DNA of 64,000 nucleotides from Enterobacter cloacae (GCF_013375935.1 NZ_CP056117.1:2728001-2792000), one strand, 5' to 3'; positions 38,129 to 47,356 are shown, numbered from the stretch's first letter. Notes: generated by a model not told the origin, from the letters alone. Program-made: numbers and translations.

Positions 38129-39520
38129 ATGCTGAAAAAGATTACCCGACGCCGATTTGTCTCTTCTTTATCCGTCCTGGCTGCCATGCCGCTGCTGTCG
38201 CCCCGCGCCGCGCGGGCGGCCACCGGAAAGACGGTTTCTGTCGATCGCTATAACCATAACGACTGGATCGCCGCCTTTAAGCAGGCCTTTAGCGAAGGCG
38301 ATACCGTGGTGGTTCCTGCCGGGTTAACCTGTGAAAACATCAACACCGGCATTTTTATCCCTGATGGCAAAACGCTGCTCGTCCGCGGCGCGCTTAAGGG
38401 CAACGGGCGCGGGCGCTTTGTGCTCCAGGAAGGCTGTAAGGTGATCGGCGAGGGGGAAGGGCGCACGCACAACATCACGCTGGACGTCCGTGGCTCCGAC
38501 TGTGCCATCAAAGGGCTGGCGATGAGCGGCTTCGGCCCCGTCACCCAGATTTACATCGGCGGTAAAAAGCGGCGAGTGATGCGCAACCTGCTCATCGATA
38601 ACATCACCGTGACGCAGGCCAACTACGCTATCCTGCGTCAGGGGTTCCACAATCAGGTGGACGGCGCGCGCATCACCAACAGTAAATTCAGCCATTTACA
38701 GGGCGATGCGATAGAGTGGAACGTGGCGATCAACGATCGCAATATCCTGATCTCGGACCACGTGATCGATAATATCAACTGCACGAACGGCAAGATCAAC
38801 TGGGGCATTGGCATCGGGCTTGCCGGCAGTACCTATGACAATGATTACCCGGAAAAGCAGACCGTAAAAAACTTCGTGGTGGCAAATATCACGGGCAGCA
38901 ACTGTAGACAGCTGGTGCATGTCGAAAACGGTAAGCACTTTGTTATTCGTAATATTAAGGCCAGCAATATTACTCCCGACTTCAGCAAAAAGGCGGGAAT
39001 TGATAACGCGACGGTAGCTATTTATGGCTGTGATAATTTCGTTATTGATAATGTCGATATGGTCAACAGCGCTGGCATGCTAATTGGTTATGGCGTAATC
39101 AAGGGGGATTATCTGTCGATCCCGCAGAACTTCAAACTCAACGATATCCGGCTGGATAACCGAAAGCTGGCGTATAAGCTGCGCGGAATACAGATTTCAT
39201 CCGGCAATGCCACGTCGTTTGTTGCCATCACCAACGTTGAGATGCAGCGCGCAACGCTTGAGCTGCATAACAAGCCCCAGCACCTTTTCTTGCGCAATAT
39301 CAACGTGATGCAGGAGTCAACGACGGGGCCAGCCCTGAAGATGAACTTCGACCTGCGCAAAGACGTGCGCGGGAAGTTTATGGCTAAAAACGAGACGCTG
39401 TTGTCGCTCGCGAACATAAAAGCGGTGAATGAAAAAGGGCAGAGTTCGGTGGATATCGATCGGGTGGATCAACACATTGTGAATACGGAACGGCTGAATT
39501 TTGCGCTACCGCACCGCTAA
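38129..39520 (+). CDS. wcaM: WcaM, periplasmic beta-helix protein of the colanic acid cluster
   Basis: Function unresolved; the pectate-lyase-like parallel beta-helix suggests binding or processing of the polysaccharide. 463 residues (E. coli 464). The N-terminus carries a twin-arginine signal ([18 protein letters not shown], cleavage probably after AARA near residue 31), so export through Tat is expected. Repeats of N-I-x-V/D-N type run from about 100 to 430. It is last in the operon. GC content falls towards its end. Confidence 0.93.
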   Translation: MLKKITRRRFVSSLSVLAAMPLLSPRAARAATGKTVSVDRYNHNDWIAAFKQAFSEGDTVVVPAGLTCENINTGIFIPDGKTLLVRGALKGNGRGRFVLQEGCKVIGEGEGRTHNITLDVRGSDCAIKGLAMSGFGPVTQIYIGGKKRRVMRNLLIDNITVTQANYAILRQGFHNQVDGARITNSKFSHLQGDAIEWNVAINDRNILISDHVIDNINCTNGKINWGIGIGLAGSTYDNDYPEKQTVKNFVVANITGSNCRQLVHVENGKHFVIRNIKASNITPDFSKKAGIDNATVAIYGCDNFVIDNVDMVNSAGMLIGYGVIKGDYLSIPQNFKLNDIRLDNRKLAYKLRGIQISSGNATSFVAITNVEMQRATLELHNKPQHLFLRNINVMQESTTGPALKMNFDLRKDVRGKFMAKNETLLSLANIKAVNEKGQSSVDIDRVDQHIVNTERLNFALPHR

Positions 39521-39658
39521 CCGGCGCGCTATTTTGCGACTTTTCCTGGCACAGAATCGCGATCTATTCAGATTACAACTACTGTAATTTGTGGTGGGGT
39601 AGCTTAGGATTACTTCATATTTACGGCAAATCATGCTGGCGAAAACAGGTTTAAAAGC

Positions 39659-39664
39659 TATAAT
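39659..39664 (+). promoter_or_regulatory. Probable galF promoter -10 box
   Basis: A perfect TATAAT (in AAAGCTATAATTCG) lies 30 bases before the galF ATG within the 173-bp wcaM-galF gap. No good -35 is seen at 16-18 bp spacing, so activity may depend on a regulator. An AT-rich stretch and the partial dyad ATTACAACTACTGTAAT (39573-39589) lie further upstream. Confidence 0.5.
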
Positions 39665-39693
39665 TCGTCAACCATTTTAAGGTGGAAGATATA

Positions 39694-40590
39694 ATGATTA
39701 ATTTGAAAGCAGTCATTCCGGTAGCAGGTCTGGGCATGCACATGTTGCCAGCCACAAAGGCCATTCCTAAAGAGATGCTGCCGATCGTTGACAAGCCGAT
39801 GATTCAGTACATCGTCGACGAGATTGTTGCTGCAGGGATCAAAGAAATCGTTCTGGTGACGCACTCATCCAAGAATGCGGTAGAGAACCACTTCGACACC
39901 TCTTACGAACTCGAAGCGCTGCTTGAGCAGCGCGTTAAGCGCCAGCTGCTGGCAGAAGTGCAGTCTATCTGTCCTCCTGGCGTAACCATCATGAACGTGC
40001 GCCAGGCGCAGCCGCTGGGCCTGGGCCACTCCATCCTGTGTGCTCGCCCTGTTGTTGGCGACAACCCGTTTATCGTTGTACTGCCAGATATCATCATTGA
40101 TACCGCTTCTGCTGACCCGCTGCGCTATAACCTGGCGGCGATGGTGGCGCGTTTCAACGAAACGGGCCGCAGCCAGGTGCTGGCTAAGCGCATGAAAGGC
40201 GATCTGTCCGAATACTCAGTTATCCAGACCAAAGAAGCGCTGGAGACGGAAGGGCAGGTAAGCCGTATCGTTGAATTTATCGAAAAACCGGATCAGCCAC
40301 AGACGCTGGACTCAGACCTGATGGCGGTTGGCCGGTATGTGCTGAATGCGGATATCTGGGCCGAGCTGGAGAAAACCGCGCCGGGCGCCTGGGACCGTAT
40401 CCAGCTGACCGATGCGATTGCCGAGCTGGCGAAAAAGCAGTCCGTTGATGCGATGCTGATGACCGGCGACAGCTACGACTGTGGGAAGAAAATGGGGTAT
40501 ATGCAGGCGTTTGTGAACTACGGCCTGCGTAACCTGAAGGAAGGGGCGAAGTTCAGAAGCCGCATTGAGAAGCTGCTGGCTAACGACTGA
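39694..40590 (+). CDS. galF: GalF, UTP-glucose-1-phosphate uridylyltransferase paralogue
   Basis: GalU paralogue, thought to modulate UDP-glucose formation; it marks the left border of enterobacterial O-antigen loci. 298 residues from the ATG at 39694 ([20 protein letters not shown]), preceded by AAGGTGG. A GTG four codons upstream is less likely. Nucleotidyltransferase core with [18 protein letters not shown] and the [13 protein letters not shown] region near 200. The GalU glycine-rich GxGTR is replaced by GLGMH, as usual for GalF. Confidence 0.96.
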   Translation: MINLKAVIPVAGLGMHMLPATKAIPKEMLPIVDKPMIQYIVDEIVAAGIKEIVLVTHSSKNAVENHFDTSYELEALLEQRVKRQLLAEVQSICPPGVTIMNVRQAQPLGLGHSILCARPVVGDNPFIVVLPDIIIDTASADPLRYNLAAMVARFNETGRSQVLAKRMKGDLSEYSVIQTKEALETEGQVSRIVEFIEKPDQPQTLDSDLMAVGRYVLNADIWAELEKTAPGAWDRIQLTDAIAELAKKQSVDAMLMTGDSYDCGKKMGYMQAFVNYGLRNLKEGAKFRSRIEKLLAND

Positions 40591-40620
40591 TAGCTCATCA
40601 CAGGCATAATCGGTTTACGA

Positions 40621-40678
40621 GCGACAGCCATCATTTTGTTATGTGGTTACATAACTAAAATGATGGCTGTCGCTTTTT
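40621..40678 (+). terminator. Long-stem terminator after galF
   Basis: A 24-25 bp near-perfect inverted repeat (GCGACAGCCATCATTTT-GTTATGT against ACATAACTAAAATGATGGCTGTCGC, one bulged base) with a four-base loop is followed by TTTTTT. The stem is unusually long for a bacterial terminator. It isolates the O-antigen operon from galF transcription. Confidence 0.85.
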
Positions 40679-40856
40679 TGTTATTAATTCCTATGATAAC
40701 AGAGAGTTATCTGCTTTAAATCTGGACTGATTTGTAACGATTTGTGCTTGTTTCTGATGCGATTTAGGACGACAATTAACGCCAGTTTTTGCAGTTGTCC
40801 AGCGCCAGTAAGAGTTCGGTGTCGGACTTCAACAAATGGAACATTTAACCCTCGTT

Positions 40857-40895
40857 CAGTGCACTGGTAGCTGTTAAGCCAGGGGCGGTAGCGTG
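40857..40895 (+). promoter_or_regulatory. JUMPStart/ops element of the O-antigen operon
   Basis: An essentially consensus 39-bp JUMPStart: CAGTGCACTGGTAGCTGTTA followed by AGCCAGGGGCGGTAGCGTG, ending in ops GGCGGTAGCGTG at 40884-40895. It lies 32 bp before the flippase gene. RfaH recruitment, with antitermination and help to translation, is expected for the AT-rich 10.4-kb operon. Confidence 0.95.
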
Positions 40896-40901
40896 GCTCC
40901 A

Positions 40902-40931
40902 ATGCTGTTTATGGTGACAAAACCTTCATGA
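40902..40931 (+). CDS. Possible nine-codon leader peptide coupled to wzx
   Basis: ATG at 40902, six bases after the ops element, opens a frame reading MLFMVTKPS. Its TGA overlaps the wzx ATG as ATGA. The wzx start itself has no Shine-Dalgarno sequence, so translation through this frame could deliver ribosomes to it. The leader has no clear ribosome site either, which would fit RfaH-assisted ribosome loading. Expression is unproven, and a frame this short can arise by chance. Confidence 0.3.
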   Translation: MLFMVTKPS

Positions 40932-42400
40932 ACTTTATTATATATTTGGTACTTTCCCTTGTGAGTAAGGTTTTTGCATCTGCAAGAGAGTTTGGCATTG
41001 GTTATTTTTGGGGCGCTGGAGCTCTGGTCGATGCATTTATCATTGCAATGATGTTACCAATGTTCTTTATTGATATTTCAAATGTGCTATTTAATTCAAC
41101 ATATATTAATGTTTTCATAAAGCACAATGCGAAAGGTAGAAAGGATTTATTCAAAGATGTGATGTTTTTTTTAGCAGGATATATTGTCTTGTCTGTTTTA
41201 GTTATTTTTGCCTTTTTAAAAGTTTATGTTCATTATGCGGACATTCCCCTAGTAACAAAAAATATTATCAAAGATATAACATATTATATCCTAATTTATT
41301 ATTCTTTGATGGTATGCTGCGAACTATATAAAGCACATATGGTCGCTAGCGAAAAGCAAAGGTTAATGCCCTTGCCAATGATTTTTGCTAATTTTATATT
41401 TATTATCTCAATGTATTTTGTTGCAGGTGAAAAAAATAACCTTGCGCTTGTTTTGTGTTTTGTATTGTCTGCGGCGATTCAATATCTTTTATATGTCGGA
41501 CTTGTGTTTTTTTGCGTAAAAGACATTAATAAGAAAGGGGCAGATAAACAAAGCGCAATACTCTTAACGCGTAAAGAAAGTAGGGGGCTTTTTTTAAAAA
41601 ATATAATCCCTGTTGCATTTAATTCAGTCTTGACGCAATCATCAAAAATAACAGATAAGTTAATTGCTTCAGGTTTGCTTATTGGAAGCCTGTCTTCATT
41701 ATATTTCGCCCAGCAATTCTATGCACTTTACATAAATATAATTATTGTAAGTGTTTTGACTTTTGCTTACCCTAAAATATGTAGCAAAAGTAGTGAAAAT
41801 AGTGAAATGGCAAATTATGTCAATGATGTAATTATACTCTTAATAGCCTTGTTAACGTTGCCATTAGTAATAGGATGGTATTATTCGAATTCAATATTCA
41901 CACTTTTATTAAATAATACTAGCCCTGATAAAATAGCACTAGCATCAGAAATGTTCAACTGGCTAAGTATAGCCGTGTATTTCGAAGCAGTTAGTGCAAC
42001 AATTAAAAGAGCATTTTGGGCAATGGATAGAATGAAAGTAACTGTTTACAATAGTGCATTTTCAATATTGCTAAATATTTTTTTGAGTGTTTTTTTGTCA
42101 AAATTCATCGGTGTTTCTGGGTTGGTTATCTCATATTGCATATCGAATTTCGCGGCATCTGTTTTGTTAGCTAAACTATATTACAAAGATTATGGTGTGA
42201 GTCTGGACGTAAAAAAAATCAAAGTGTTAATTATCATTTTTTTAACTGCTCTTTTACTATTCTTCATTCTAAATTGTTTCGCAATAAATATTAATCAACC
42301 AGAAGGCTTTATAATTCCTATCATTATTACTTTAATTGGATTTGGGTTCTATTTGGCTATTATTATCAAAAACAAACTCCTTAAGGTGCTTACAGCATGA
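40928..42400 (+). CDS. wzx: MurJ-like O-antigen flippase (Wzx)
   Basis: Predicted to flip the lipid-linked O unit across the inner membrane. 490 residues with 13-14 hydrophobic segments. The N-terminus (LVSKVFASAREFGIGYFWGAGALVDAFIIAMMLPMFF) resembles the MviN/MurJ branch of the MOP superfamily (S-K-x2-G-x2-R-E ... G-x5-DAF) rather than the polysaccharide-transporter branch of WzxC. It is the only flippase candidate in the cluster, so it is called Wzx by context. The DNA is strongly AT-rich. ATGA overlap with the next gene. A cell-wall role cannot be excluded, but core murJ normally lies elsewhere. Confidence 0.8.
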   Translation: MNFIIYLVLSLVSKVFASAREFGIGYFWGAGALVDAFIIAMMLPMFFIDISNVLFNSTYINVFIKHNAKGRKDLFKDVMFFLAGYIVLSVLVIFAFLKVYVHYADIPLVTKNIIKDITYYILIYYSLMVCCELYKAHMVASEKQRLMPLPMIFANFIFIISMYFVAGEKNNLALVLCFVLSAAIQYLLYVGLVFFCVKDINKKGADKQSAILLTRKESRGLFLKNIIPVAFNSVLTQSSKITDKLIASGLLIGSLSSLYFAQQFYALYINIIIVSVLTFAYPKICSKSSENSEMANYVNDVIILLIALLTLPLVIGWYYSNSIFTLLLNNTSPDKIALASEMFNWLSIAVYFEAVSATIKRAFWAMDRMKVTVYNSAFSILLNIFLSVFLSKFIGVSGLVISYCISNFAASVLLAKLYYKDYGVSLDVKKIKVLIIIFLTALLLFFILNCFAININQPEGFIIPIIITLIGFGFYLAIIIKNKLLKVLTA

Positions 42401-43518
42401 AAAATATCTGCTTTGTAAATAGCTATGCTTGCTTGGGAGGTGCTGAAAAAAGCTTACAATCTCTAATTGTTGGCTTTCGAAATAAAGGATATCATATAAC
42501 AGCAGTAGTCGGGGAAGATGGTCCATTATGCGAGTGGTTATATAAGGAAAAAATTGAGCATTGCATTATCCCTCAGCCATCTTTAAAGTCAGGTATAGGT
42601 AAATATCTTTCCCCTGTTAATCTGCTCAAATTCTTGCTCTCGGTACGTAATTTCTTAAAAAAGAATAATGTTGACATTGTTCATGTAAATACCTTTCGTT
42701 CGCGATTATATTGTTCTTATTTAAAGAAAATTTATAAATGTAAGTTAATAGCACATGTTAGAGATATAGAACCCTCCTCATTTAATGAGTTTTTAATCAG
42801 TAAATATGACTATACAATAGCAATATCTAAGGCGGTAGAGGAGTGTTTGTTAAAAGATATCAAACATTCACCTGAAATTGTTCGAAAAATAAAAGTTATA
42901 TATAATGGTGTCGAAGAAACGGAATTAACATTAGCTCAAAAGGCAAGCAATAATATTGTCCAGATAGCAATGTTTTCTCGTTATGATGAATGGAAATGTC
43001 AGCACGTTTTAATCGAAGCTATAAAGTTAATACGCGAAAACAATGAGTATTTACTTGAAAATGTTGTTTTCAAACTTTACGGTGCCCCAATAAGAAAAGC
43101 AGAGGTTGACTATTATGCTAAGATTGTAAGCTTGGTAGAAAAATATGGTCTGAAAAATCATGTGATATTTATGGGTTTTTGCAGTGAACCATTGCAACAA
43201 ATGCGGCAGATGGATTTAATTGTTTGTCCTTCGGATAACGAACCTTTTGGTCGAGTTGTTATAGAAGCAATGTCATTAAAAAAGGTGGTATTTGCATCAG
43301 GCAATGGAGGTATAATAGAAATTTTAGGTCAGAATTTTGGTGAGTTAACTTTTAGGCCAAGAGATCCCGATTCTTTGTCACGATTATTAATAAATTACGT
43401 AGAAAATAAAAAACAGTTTGATGGCGAATATAAAGATAAGTTATATGAAGAATATAAAAGTAGATTCTCTATAGAACAACTTATCAATAATATTGAAAAA
43501 TTATACAGGGAAGAGTAA
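42397..43518 (+). CDS. GT4-type glycosyltransferase, O-antigen cluster
   Basis: Predicted GT-B fold transferase adding one sugar to the O unit. 373 residues. N-terminal MKNICFVNSYACLGGAEKSL with the glycine-rich acceptor loop, and a C-terminal retaining GT4 motif in CPSDNEPFGRVVIEAMSLKKVVFASGNGGIIEIL (E-x7-E pattern near residue 280). Donor and linkage cannot be read from sequence. It overlaps the flippase by 4 bp and has the same AT-rich composition. Confidence 0.88.
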   Translation: MKNICFVNSYACLGGAEKSLQSLIVGFRNKGYHITAVVGEDGPLCEWLYKEKIEHCIIPQPSLKSGIGKYLSPVNLLKFLLSVRNFLKKNNVDIVHVNTFRSRLYCSYLKKIYKCKLIAHVRDIEPSSFNEFLISKYDYTIAISKAVEECLLKDIKHSPEIVRKIKVIYNGVEETELTLAQKASNNIVQIAMFSRYDEWKCQHVLIEAIKLIRENNEYLLENVVFKLYGAPIRKAEVDYYAKIVSLVEKYGLKNHVIFMGFCSEPLQQMRQMDLIVCPSDNEPFGRVVIEAMSLKKVVFASGNGGIIEILGQNFGELTFRPRDPDSLSRLLINYVENKKQFDGEYKDKLYEEYKSRFSIEQLINNIEKLYREE

Positions 43519-43521
43519 TAG

Positions 43522-44643
43522 ATGTTTTTTTTATTGCCTGCCTTTTTTGAGAATTTGACGTTTCCTACATCAAGAACAATATCAGATTTATTGTTTATAC
43601 TCATTGCTATTATCTTGTTACTTTTTTATAAGAAAATTACCATTGAAAAAATTGGTATTTGCTACATTCTTTTCACAGCCCTTATAGTTCTGATAAATGC
43701 TGCGAATGGCTTTGCTAATGTTAGCAATCAGATTAATACGGATTTTTATGAAAAGTTAAACTGGTTGGTAACAGACCGGGGAATAAGTGAGTTTGTTCCA
43801 TTAGGTGATTATTACCGCAGTACGCTAATATATCTTCGCTATCTCTTAATACCGATTTACTTCGCTGTAGGCTATCGCATCGCCTTGGTCCAAGGAAGGT
43901 ATCAAGCACTTAATAGTTTATGGATACTGTTAACGTTCGCGCTAACTCTCAACCTCGTTTATGGCCTTTTCAAAGACAATCAACGGATATCTGGTTTTTT
44001 TGAAAATACAGCCACATTAGCATCTTTAAGTATATTATGCATATTTTTAGCAACGAAACTTAATTCATATTTAAAAATCACTTATACATTATTGATAAGC
44101 GGTATTACACTATTATTATCACAGACAGCAAGTGCCTATCTTGGATTGGCGGCTATTATAATATTACCCTTACTTAAAGTTAAAAAACCGCATATCAAGA
44201 GTATATTAATCACTGTTACCATTAGTATAATAATTTCAACGATTGGACTTATTCCTTCTATAATTGAGTTTATCGGTAAATATCTTTATACCGGGAGCTT
44301 AATCAATAGATTTACCACTTGGGGTACAATAATTAGTTATTATGATAGTTATAAGGTAATTATGTTCGGCTTAGGTTCGTTCCCGGTTTTCGCTGATAAT
44401 TTATTTGTTTGGTTAATATCGGGATTTGGTTTAAGTGCTATTATTATGTACGTCTATCTGATGAAATTAGGAAACTATAATAATGATTGTGCTATTTTTA
44501 TATCAATGATTGTTTGGCAGGGATTGCTTTTCCCTGGATTTATAATGCCCTATATGATAATAACAACATTTATGATTTTGGGGATCTTAAGTGTTGATAA
44601 AGAAAGAGGTATATTTTGTTCGAATACATCAAAAAGGATTTAA
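43522..44643 (+). CDS. wzy: Candidate O-antigen polymerase (Wzy)
   Basis: Integral membrane protein, 373 residues, with about ten to eleven hydrophobic segments and one larger periplasmic loop around residues 75-110 (INTDFYEKLNWLVTDRG). A second loop near residue 250 carries TGSLINRFTTWGTII, of the R-x3-W-type region seen in O-antigen ligase/polymerase proteins. The call rests on topology and on being the only other polytopic protein of the cluster. Wzy proteins share little sequence, so the name is inferred. Its last 28 bp overlap the next gene. Confidence 0.75.
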   Translation: MFFLLPAFFENLTFPTSRTISDLLFILIAIILLLFYKKITIEKIGICYILFTALIVLINAANGFANVSNQINTDFYEKLNWLVTDRGISEFVPLGDYYRSTLIYLRYLLIPIYFAVGYRIALVQGRYQALNSLWILLTFALTLNLVYGLFKDNQRISGFFENTATLASLSILCIFLATKLNSYLKITYTLLISGITLLLSQTASAYLGLAAIIILPLLKVKKPHIKSILITVTISIIISTIGLIPSIIEFIGKYLYTGSLINRFTTWGTIISYYDSYKVIMFGLGSFPVFADNLFVWLISGFGLSAIIMYVYLMKLGNYNNDCAIFISMIVWQGLLFPGFIMPYMIITTFMILGILSVDKERGIFCSNTSKRI

Positions 44644-45161
44644 AGAGATATGATGATAACCTCATCTCAGCTATTCCAAAAGCATTAAGCAAATTAGGGT
44701 TTCTTGCATTAATTAATTACAGGATTGGTCGATTTTTAAGAAGCAAAGTCAAAGTCCCAATATTAAAACAATTAATATGGCTGCTGACCGGGTTATCAAG
44801 ATTAGTTGTAAATATTTTAACTGGCATTGATTTACCTTATTCTTCAAAAATAGACGGAGGTATGAAAATCTGTCATTTCGGTACAATATTCATATCCTCC
44901 AAAACAATAATAGGAGAAAACTGTACAATTCATCAAGGAGTAACTATTGGCAAAGGTGGACATAATACTGAATCTGCAGAACCAATACTTGGGAATGATG
45001 TTTTTATAGGTGTTAACGCAACGATTATTGGTCCTATCATAATTGGGTCTCGTGTGAGAATTGGCAGTAATGTTTGTTGTTTTAAAGATATTCCTGACGA
45101 TGCTACTGTTGTTACTACTGGGATAAGAGTTATTAAAAATGAAAGTAATGCTTCTTCATAA
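44616..45161 (+). CDS. CysE-like hexapeptide acetyltransferase
   Basis: Predicted to O-acetylate an O-antigen sugar with acetyl-CoA. 181 residues. A short alpha-helical N-terminus (FEYIKKDLKRYDDN) is followed by a left-handed beta-helix with the serine-acetyltransferase type stretch CHFGTIFISSKTIIGENCTIHQGVTIG (catalytic His near residue 90) and an IGSRVRIGSNVCC end. The TTG start at 44616 lies inside wzy, 7 bases after AAAGAGG. No ATG upstream of the conserved region fits, so the unusual start is accepted. Same class as WcaB. Confidence 0.82.
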   Translation: MFEYIKKDLKRYDDNLISAIPKALSKLGFLALINYRIGRFLRSKVKVPILKQLIWLLTGLSRLVVNILTGIDLPYSSKIDGGMKICHFGTIFISSKTIIGENCTIHQGVTIGKGGHNTESAEPILGNDVFIGVNATIIGPIIIGSRVRIGSNVCCFKDIPDDATVVTTGIRVIKNESNASS

Positions 45162-46239
45162 TGAAATTAAAACCTTTCGTGTTCCGCTTTTCCAAGCTTT
45201 ATCTCTCAAATATAATATTGATTTTTATTGCTTAAGAAAAAATCATTCAACAGTTGATTCCGTATCTAATGTACATTATGGACGTTATTTTCGGATTCCC
45301 AAGATGCAAGATCTTGAAATTCCTATGGGTTTATGGAAGCACCTTAAAGAAAAAAATCCTGACGTAATAATTTCTACTGATCTGGGCTATGCAATAACGT
45401 ACATTGGTTTCGCGTTTGCCAAAATGTATAATAAAAAATTTGTTCTTTGGAATGAGCAATGGTGTGATATAGAGCATCCAAGAAGAAAGATTACTAAACC
45501 ACTTGAAAAGTATATTTGCAAAAAATCAGATATTATATTAGCTTTTGGTGAGAAACATGGACAATATGCGGTTAACCTCGGTGCCGATCCTGAAAAAATT
45601 GTAAATGTTCCCAATGCAGTGCCGGATATCGAGCCTACTCCATTAACTGACATGGATATCCCTTGGCTGTATGATTCCTCATTGTTCAAGATCGTTTGCC
45701 CTGCTAGATTAGTCAAGTTCAAAGGCCATATCACTGTTTTGGATGCAATTACAAAAATAATACAAACACACAGTAATATTCGTGTTATTTTTGCTGGTTC
45801 GGGACCTGAATTAAAGACGCTCAATGAACTTGTTTGTCTACGAAATTTGAGTCAATATGTCTATATCACTAACAAAACTTATAATTCAAAAGAGCGCGAT
45901 ACTCTGTTCACATATTCAGATCTTATTATTCTAGCTTCTTTAAAATCTCGAGGTGTTGAAGCTTGGGGGTTAGTTATTAATGAAGCTGCTATGTTTGGAA
46001 AAAAAATAATCGTAAGCGATGCTACTGGAACTGCAAACGAATTGGTACTTGATAAAATAACAGGGCGTATTTTTAAAAGTGGAAATTCCGACAGTCTGGC
46101 TGAATGCATCAGTTCAGCATATGAAAAGACGTTAATTTGGAACAATTATAGTTTATCCATCAAACAAAGGGTCCATGATAAATACTCTATGGATTTACTC
46201 ATCAAGCAGTTTAAACAAACTTTAGACAGGCTAATGTAA
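45139..46239 (+). CDS. GT4-type glycosyltransferase, O-antigen cluster
   Basis: 366 residues. N-terminal MKVMLLHNEIKTFRVPLFQALS is typical of GT-B sugar transferases. The C-terminal half has IVCPARLVKFKGHITVLDAI and the retaining GT4 motif EAWGLVINEAAMFGKKIIVSDATG near residue 275. It probably transfers one sugar of the repeat, donor unknown. It overlaps the acetyltransferase by 23 bp, so the two are likely translated together. Confidence 0.87.
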   Translation: MKVMLLHNEIKTFRVPLFQALSLKYNIDFYCLRKNHSTVDSVSNVHYGRYFRIPKMQDLEIPMGLWKHLKEKNPDVIISTDLGYAITYIGFAFAKMYNKKFVLWNEQWCDIEHPRRKITKPLEKYICKKSDIILAFGEKHGQYAVNLGADPEKIVNVPNAVPDIEPTPLTDMDIPWLYDSSLFKIVCPARLVKFKGHITVLDAITKIIQTHSNIRVIFAGSGPELKTLNELVCLRNLSQYVYITNKTYNSKERDTLFTYSDLIILASLKSRGVEAWGLVINEAAMFGKKIIVSDATGTANELVLDKITGRIFKSGNSDSLAECISSAYEKTLIWNNYSLSIKQRVHDKYSMDLLIKQFKQTLDRLM

Positions 46240-46243
46240 TTAT

Positions 46244-47356
46244 ATGAAAGTATTATTGGTTTCTATTAATTCTATTTACGAACAAACCGGAGGTGGGATT
46301 TACTTACGTACACTTAAGTCGTTATATGAAATGAGTGGAACAAAAGTAGACATCTTTTCTAAAAATAGCCCCGATTACAAAGTAAAAAAAAATATTTTTA
46401 CCGACTTAATTGGTCGAATACTATTTTGTCCTTCTTATATTGGCGCCTATGTTTTTAACATTTTAATTTTTTCAAAAAAATATGACATCATCGCTTTTCA
46501 TAGCACGAGACTAGGTTTTTTAGCCAAAATCATTAAATTTATTTTGAAAAATAAAAAAATTATCTGCCATTCGGATAATGTAGAGAGCTTGTTAATTCGA
46601 GAGGTCAATGTAAACACCGGGATTCTAAAAAAAATATTAATCATAATTGATACCTTCCTTATCCCTTTTTCTGAATCTTCTTCAGTTCGAAACTGTGAGA
46701 TGATATCGTTTATAACAGAAGAAGATAAAGATGCTACAGAAAAAAAATTGAAGATTAACCTCCAAAAAAAATCTTTCATTGTTCCAGTTTTATTAGATTC
46801 CTCACCGTGCCCAAATGATAATAGCGAAGGATATCTATTTTTTAGCGGTAGTTTTGATTTTTATCCAAATCAACATGCATTGTCTCGCATAGTTACTCTT
46901 GCAAATAACAATAAAAATCTAAAATTTTGTGTTTCAGGAAGAGGACTTGATAATTTTATTAAGGAAGCAAACTTAACGCTCCCAGAAAATTTAAGCATTT
47001 ACAGTGATGTTTCATCGTCAAAAATGTCAGAATTATATCGAAAAGCAATGTTATATCTCTGCCCTGTAAAATATGGCAGCGGAATGAAAACAAAAATAGC
47101 AGAGGCGTTAAGTTATAATTTATTTGTCATTACTGATGAAGATAGTGCATACGGTTATAAATATGCTATCGATAACCGTGTGGTTTTTTCAGTTAATTCG
47201 AATCTATTTGATGATGTTAATAGTAAAATATTGCAAGAAATGGTTGAGAAAGTAGAACAGATAAAAAAAAATGCTAATAATAAACCGTATCAAGTTTTTA
47301 ACGAATATTACAGCCTTAAAGCAGGCATTGAGTCTTTTCGACGGAATATTTTATGA
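46244..47356 (+). CDS. GT4-like glycosyltransferase, O-antigen cluster
   Basis: 370 residues. The N-terminal domain begins MKVLLVSINSIYEQTGGGIYLRTL with a glycine-rich loop. The C-terminal donor domain has LFFSGSFDFYPNQHALSRIV and LCPVKYGSGMKTKIAEALSYNLFVITDEDS (P-x-K-x-GSGMK-x-K-x-E-A pattern near 265), as in GT4 relatives lacking the classic EPFG motif. Very AT-rich, with several in-frame runs of eight A. It overlaps the next gene by 4 bp. Confidence 0.82.
   Translation: MKVLLVSINSIYEQTGGGIYLRTLKSLYEMSGTKVDIFSKNSPDYKVKKNIFTDLIGRILFCPSYIGAYVFNILIFSKKYDIIAFHSTRLGFLAKIIKFILKNKKIICHSDNVESLLIREVNVNTGILKKILIIIDTFLIPFSESSSVRNCEMISFITEEDKDATEKKLKINLQKKSFIVPVLLDSSPCPNDNSEGYLFFSGSFDFYPNQHALSRIVTLANNNKNLKFCVSGRGLDNFIKEANLTLPENLSIYSDVSSSKMSELYRKAMLYLCPVKYGSGMKTKIAEALSYNLFVITDEDSAYGYKYAIDNRVVFSVNSNLFDDVNSKILQEMVEKVEQIKKNANNKPYQVFNEYYSLKAGIESFRRNIL

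Larger units (their letters stand above)
40591..40927. other. galF to O-antigen cluster intergenic region (337 bp)
   Basis: Contains a strong terminator after galF, an AT-rich stretch that should hold the O-antigen promoter (no convincing hexamer pair found), a JUMPStart/ops element and a nine-codon leader frame. These are listed separately; nothing else was recognised. Confidence 0.7.

Noticed and set aside
46384..46768. Other runs of eight A in the glycosyltransferase at 46244
   Set aside because: They leave the reading frame intact as read, so there is no evidence of slippage there; they only show that such runs are common in this AT-rich DNA.
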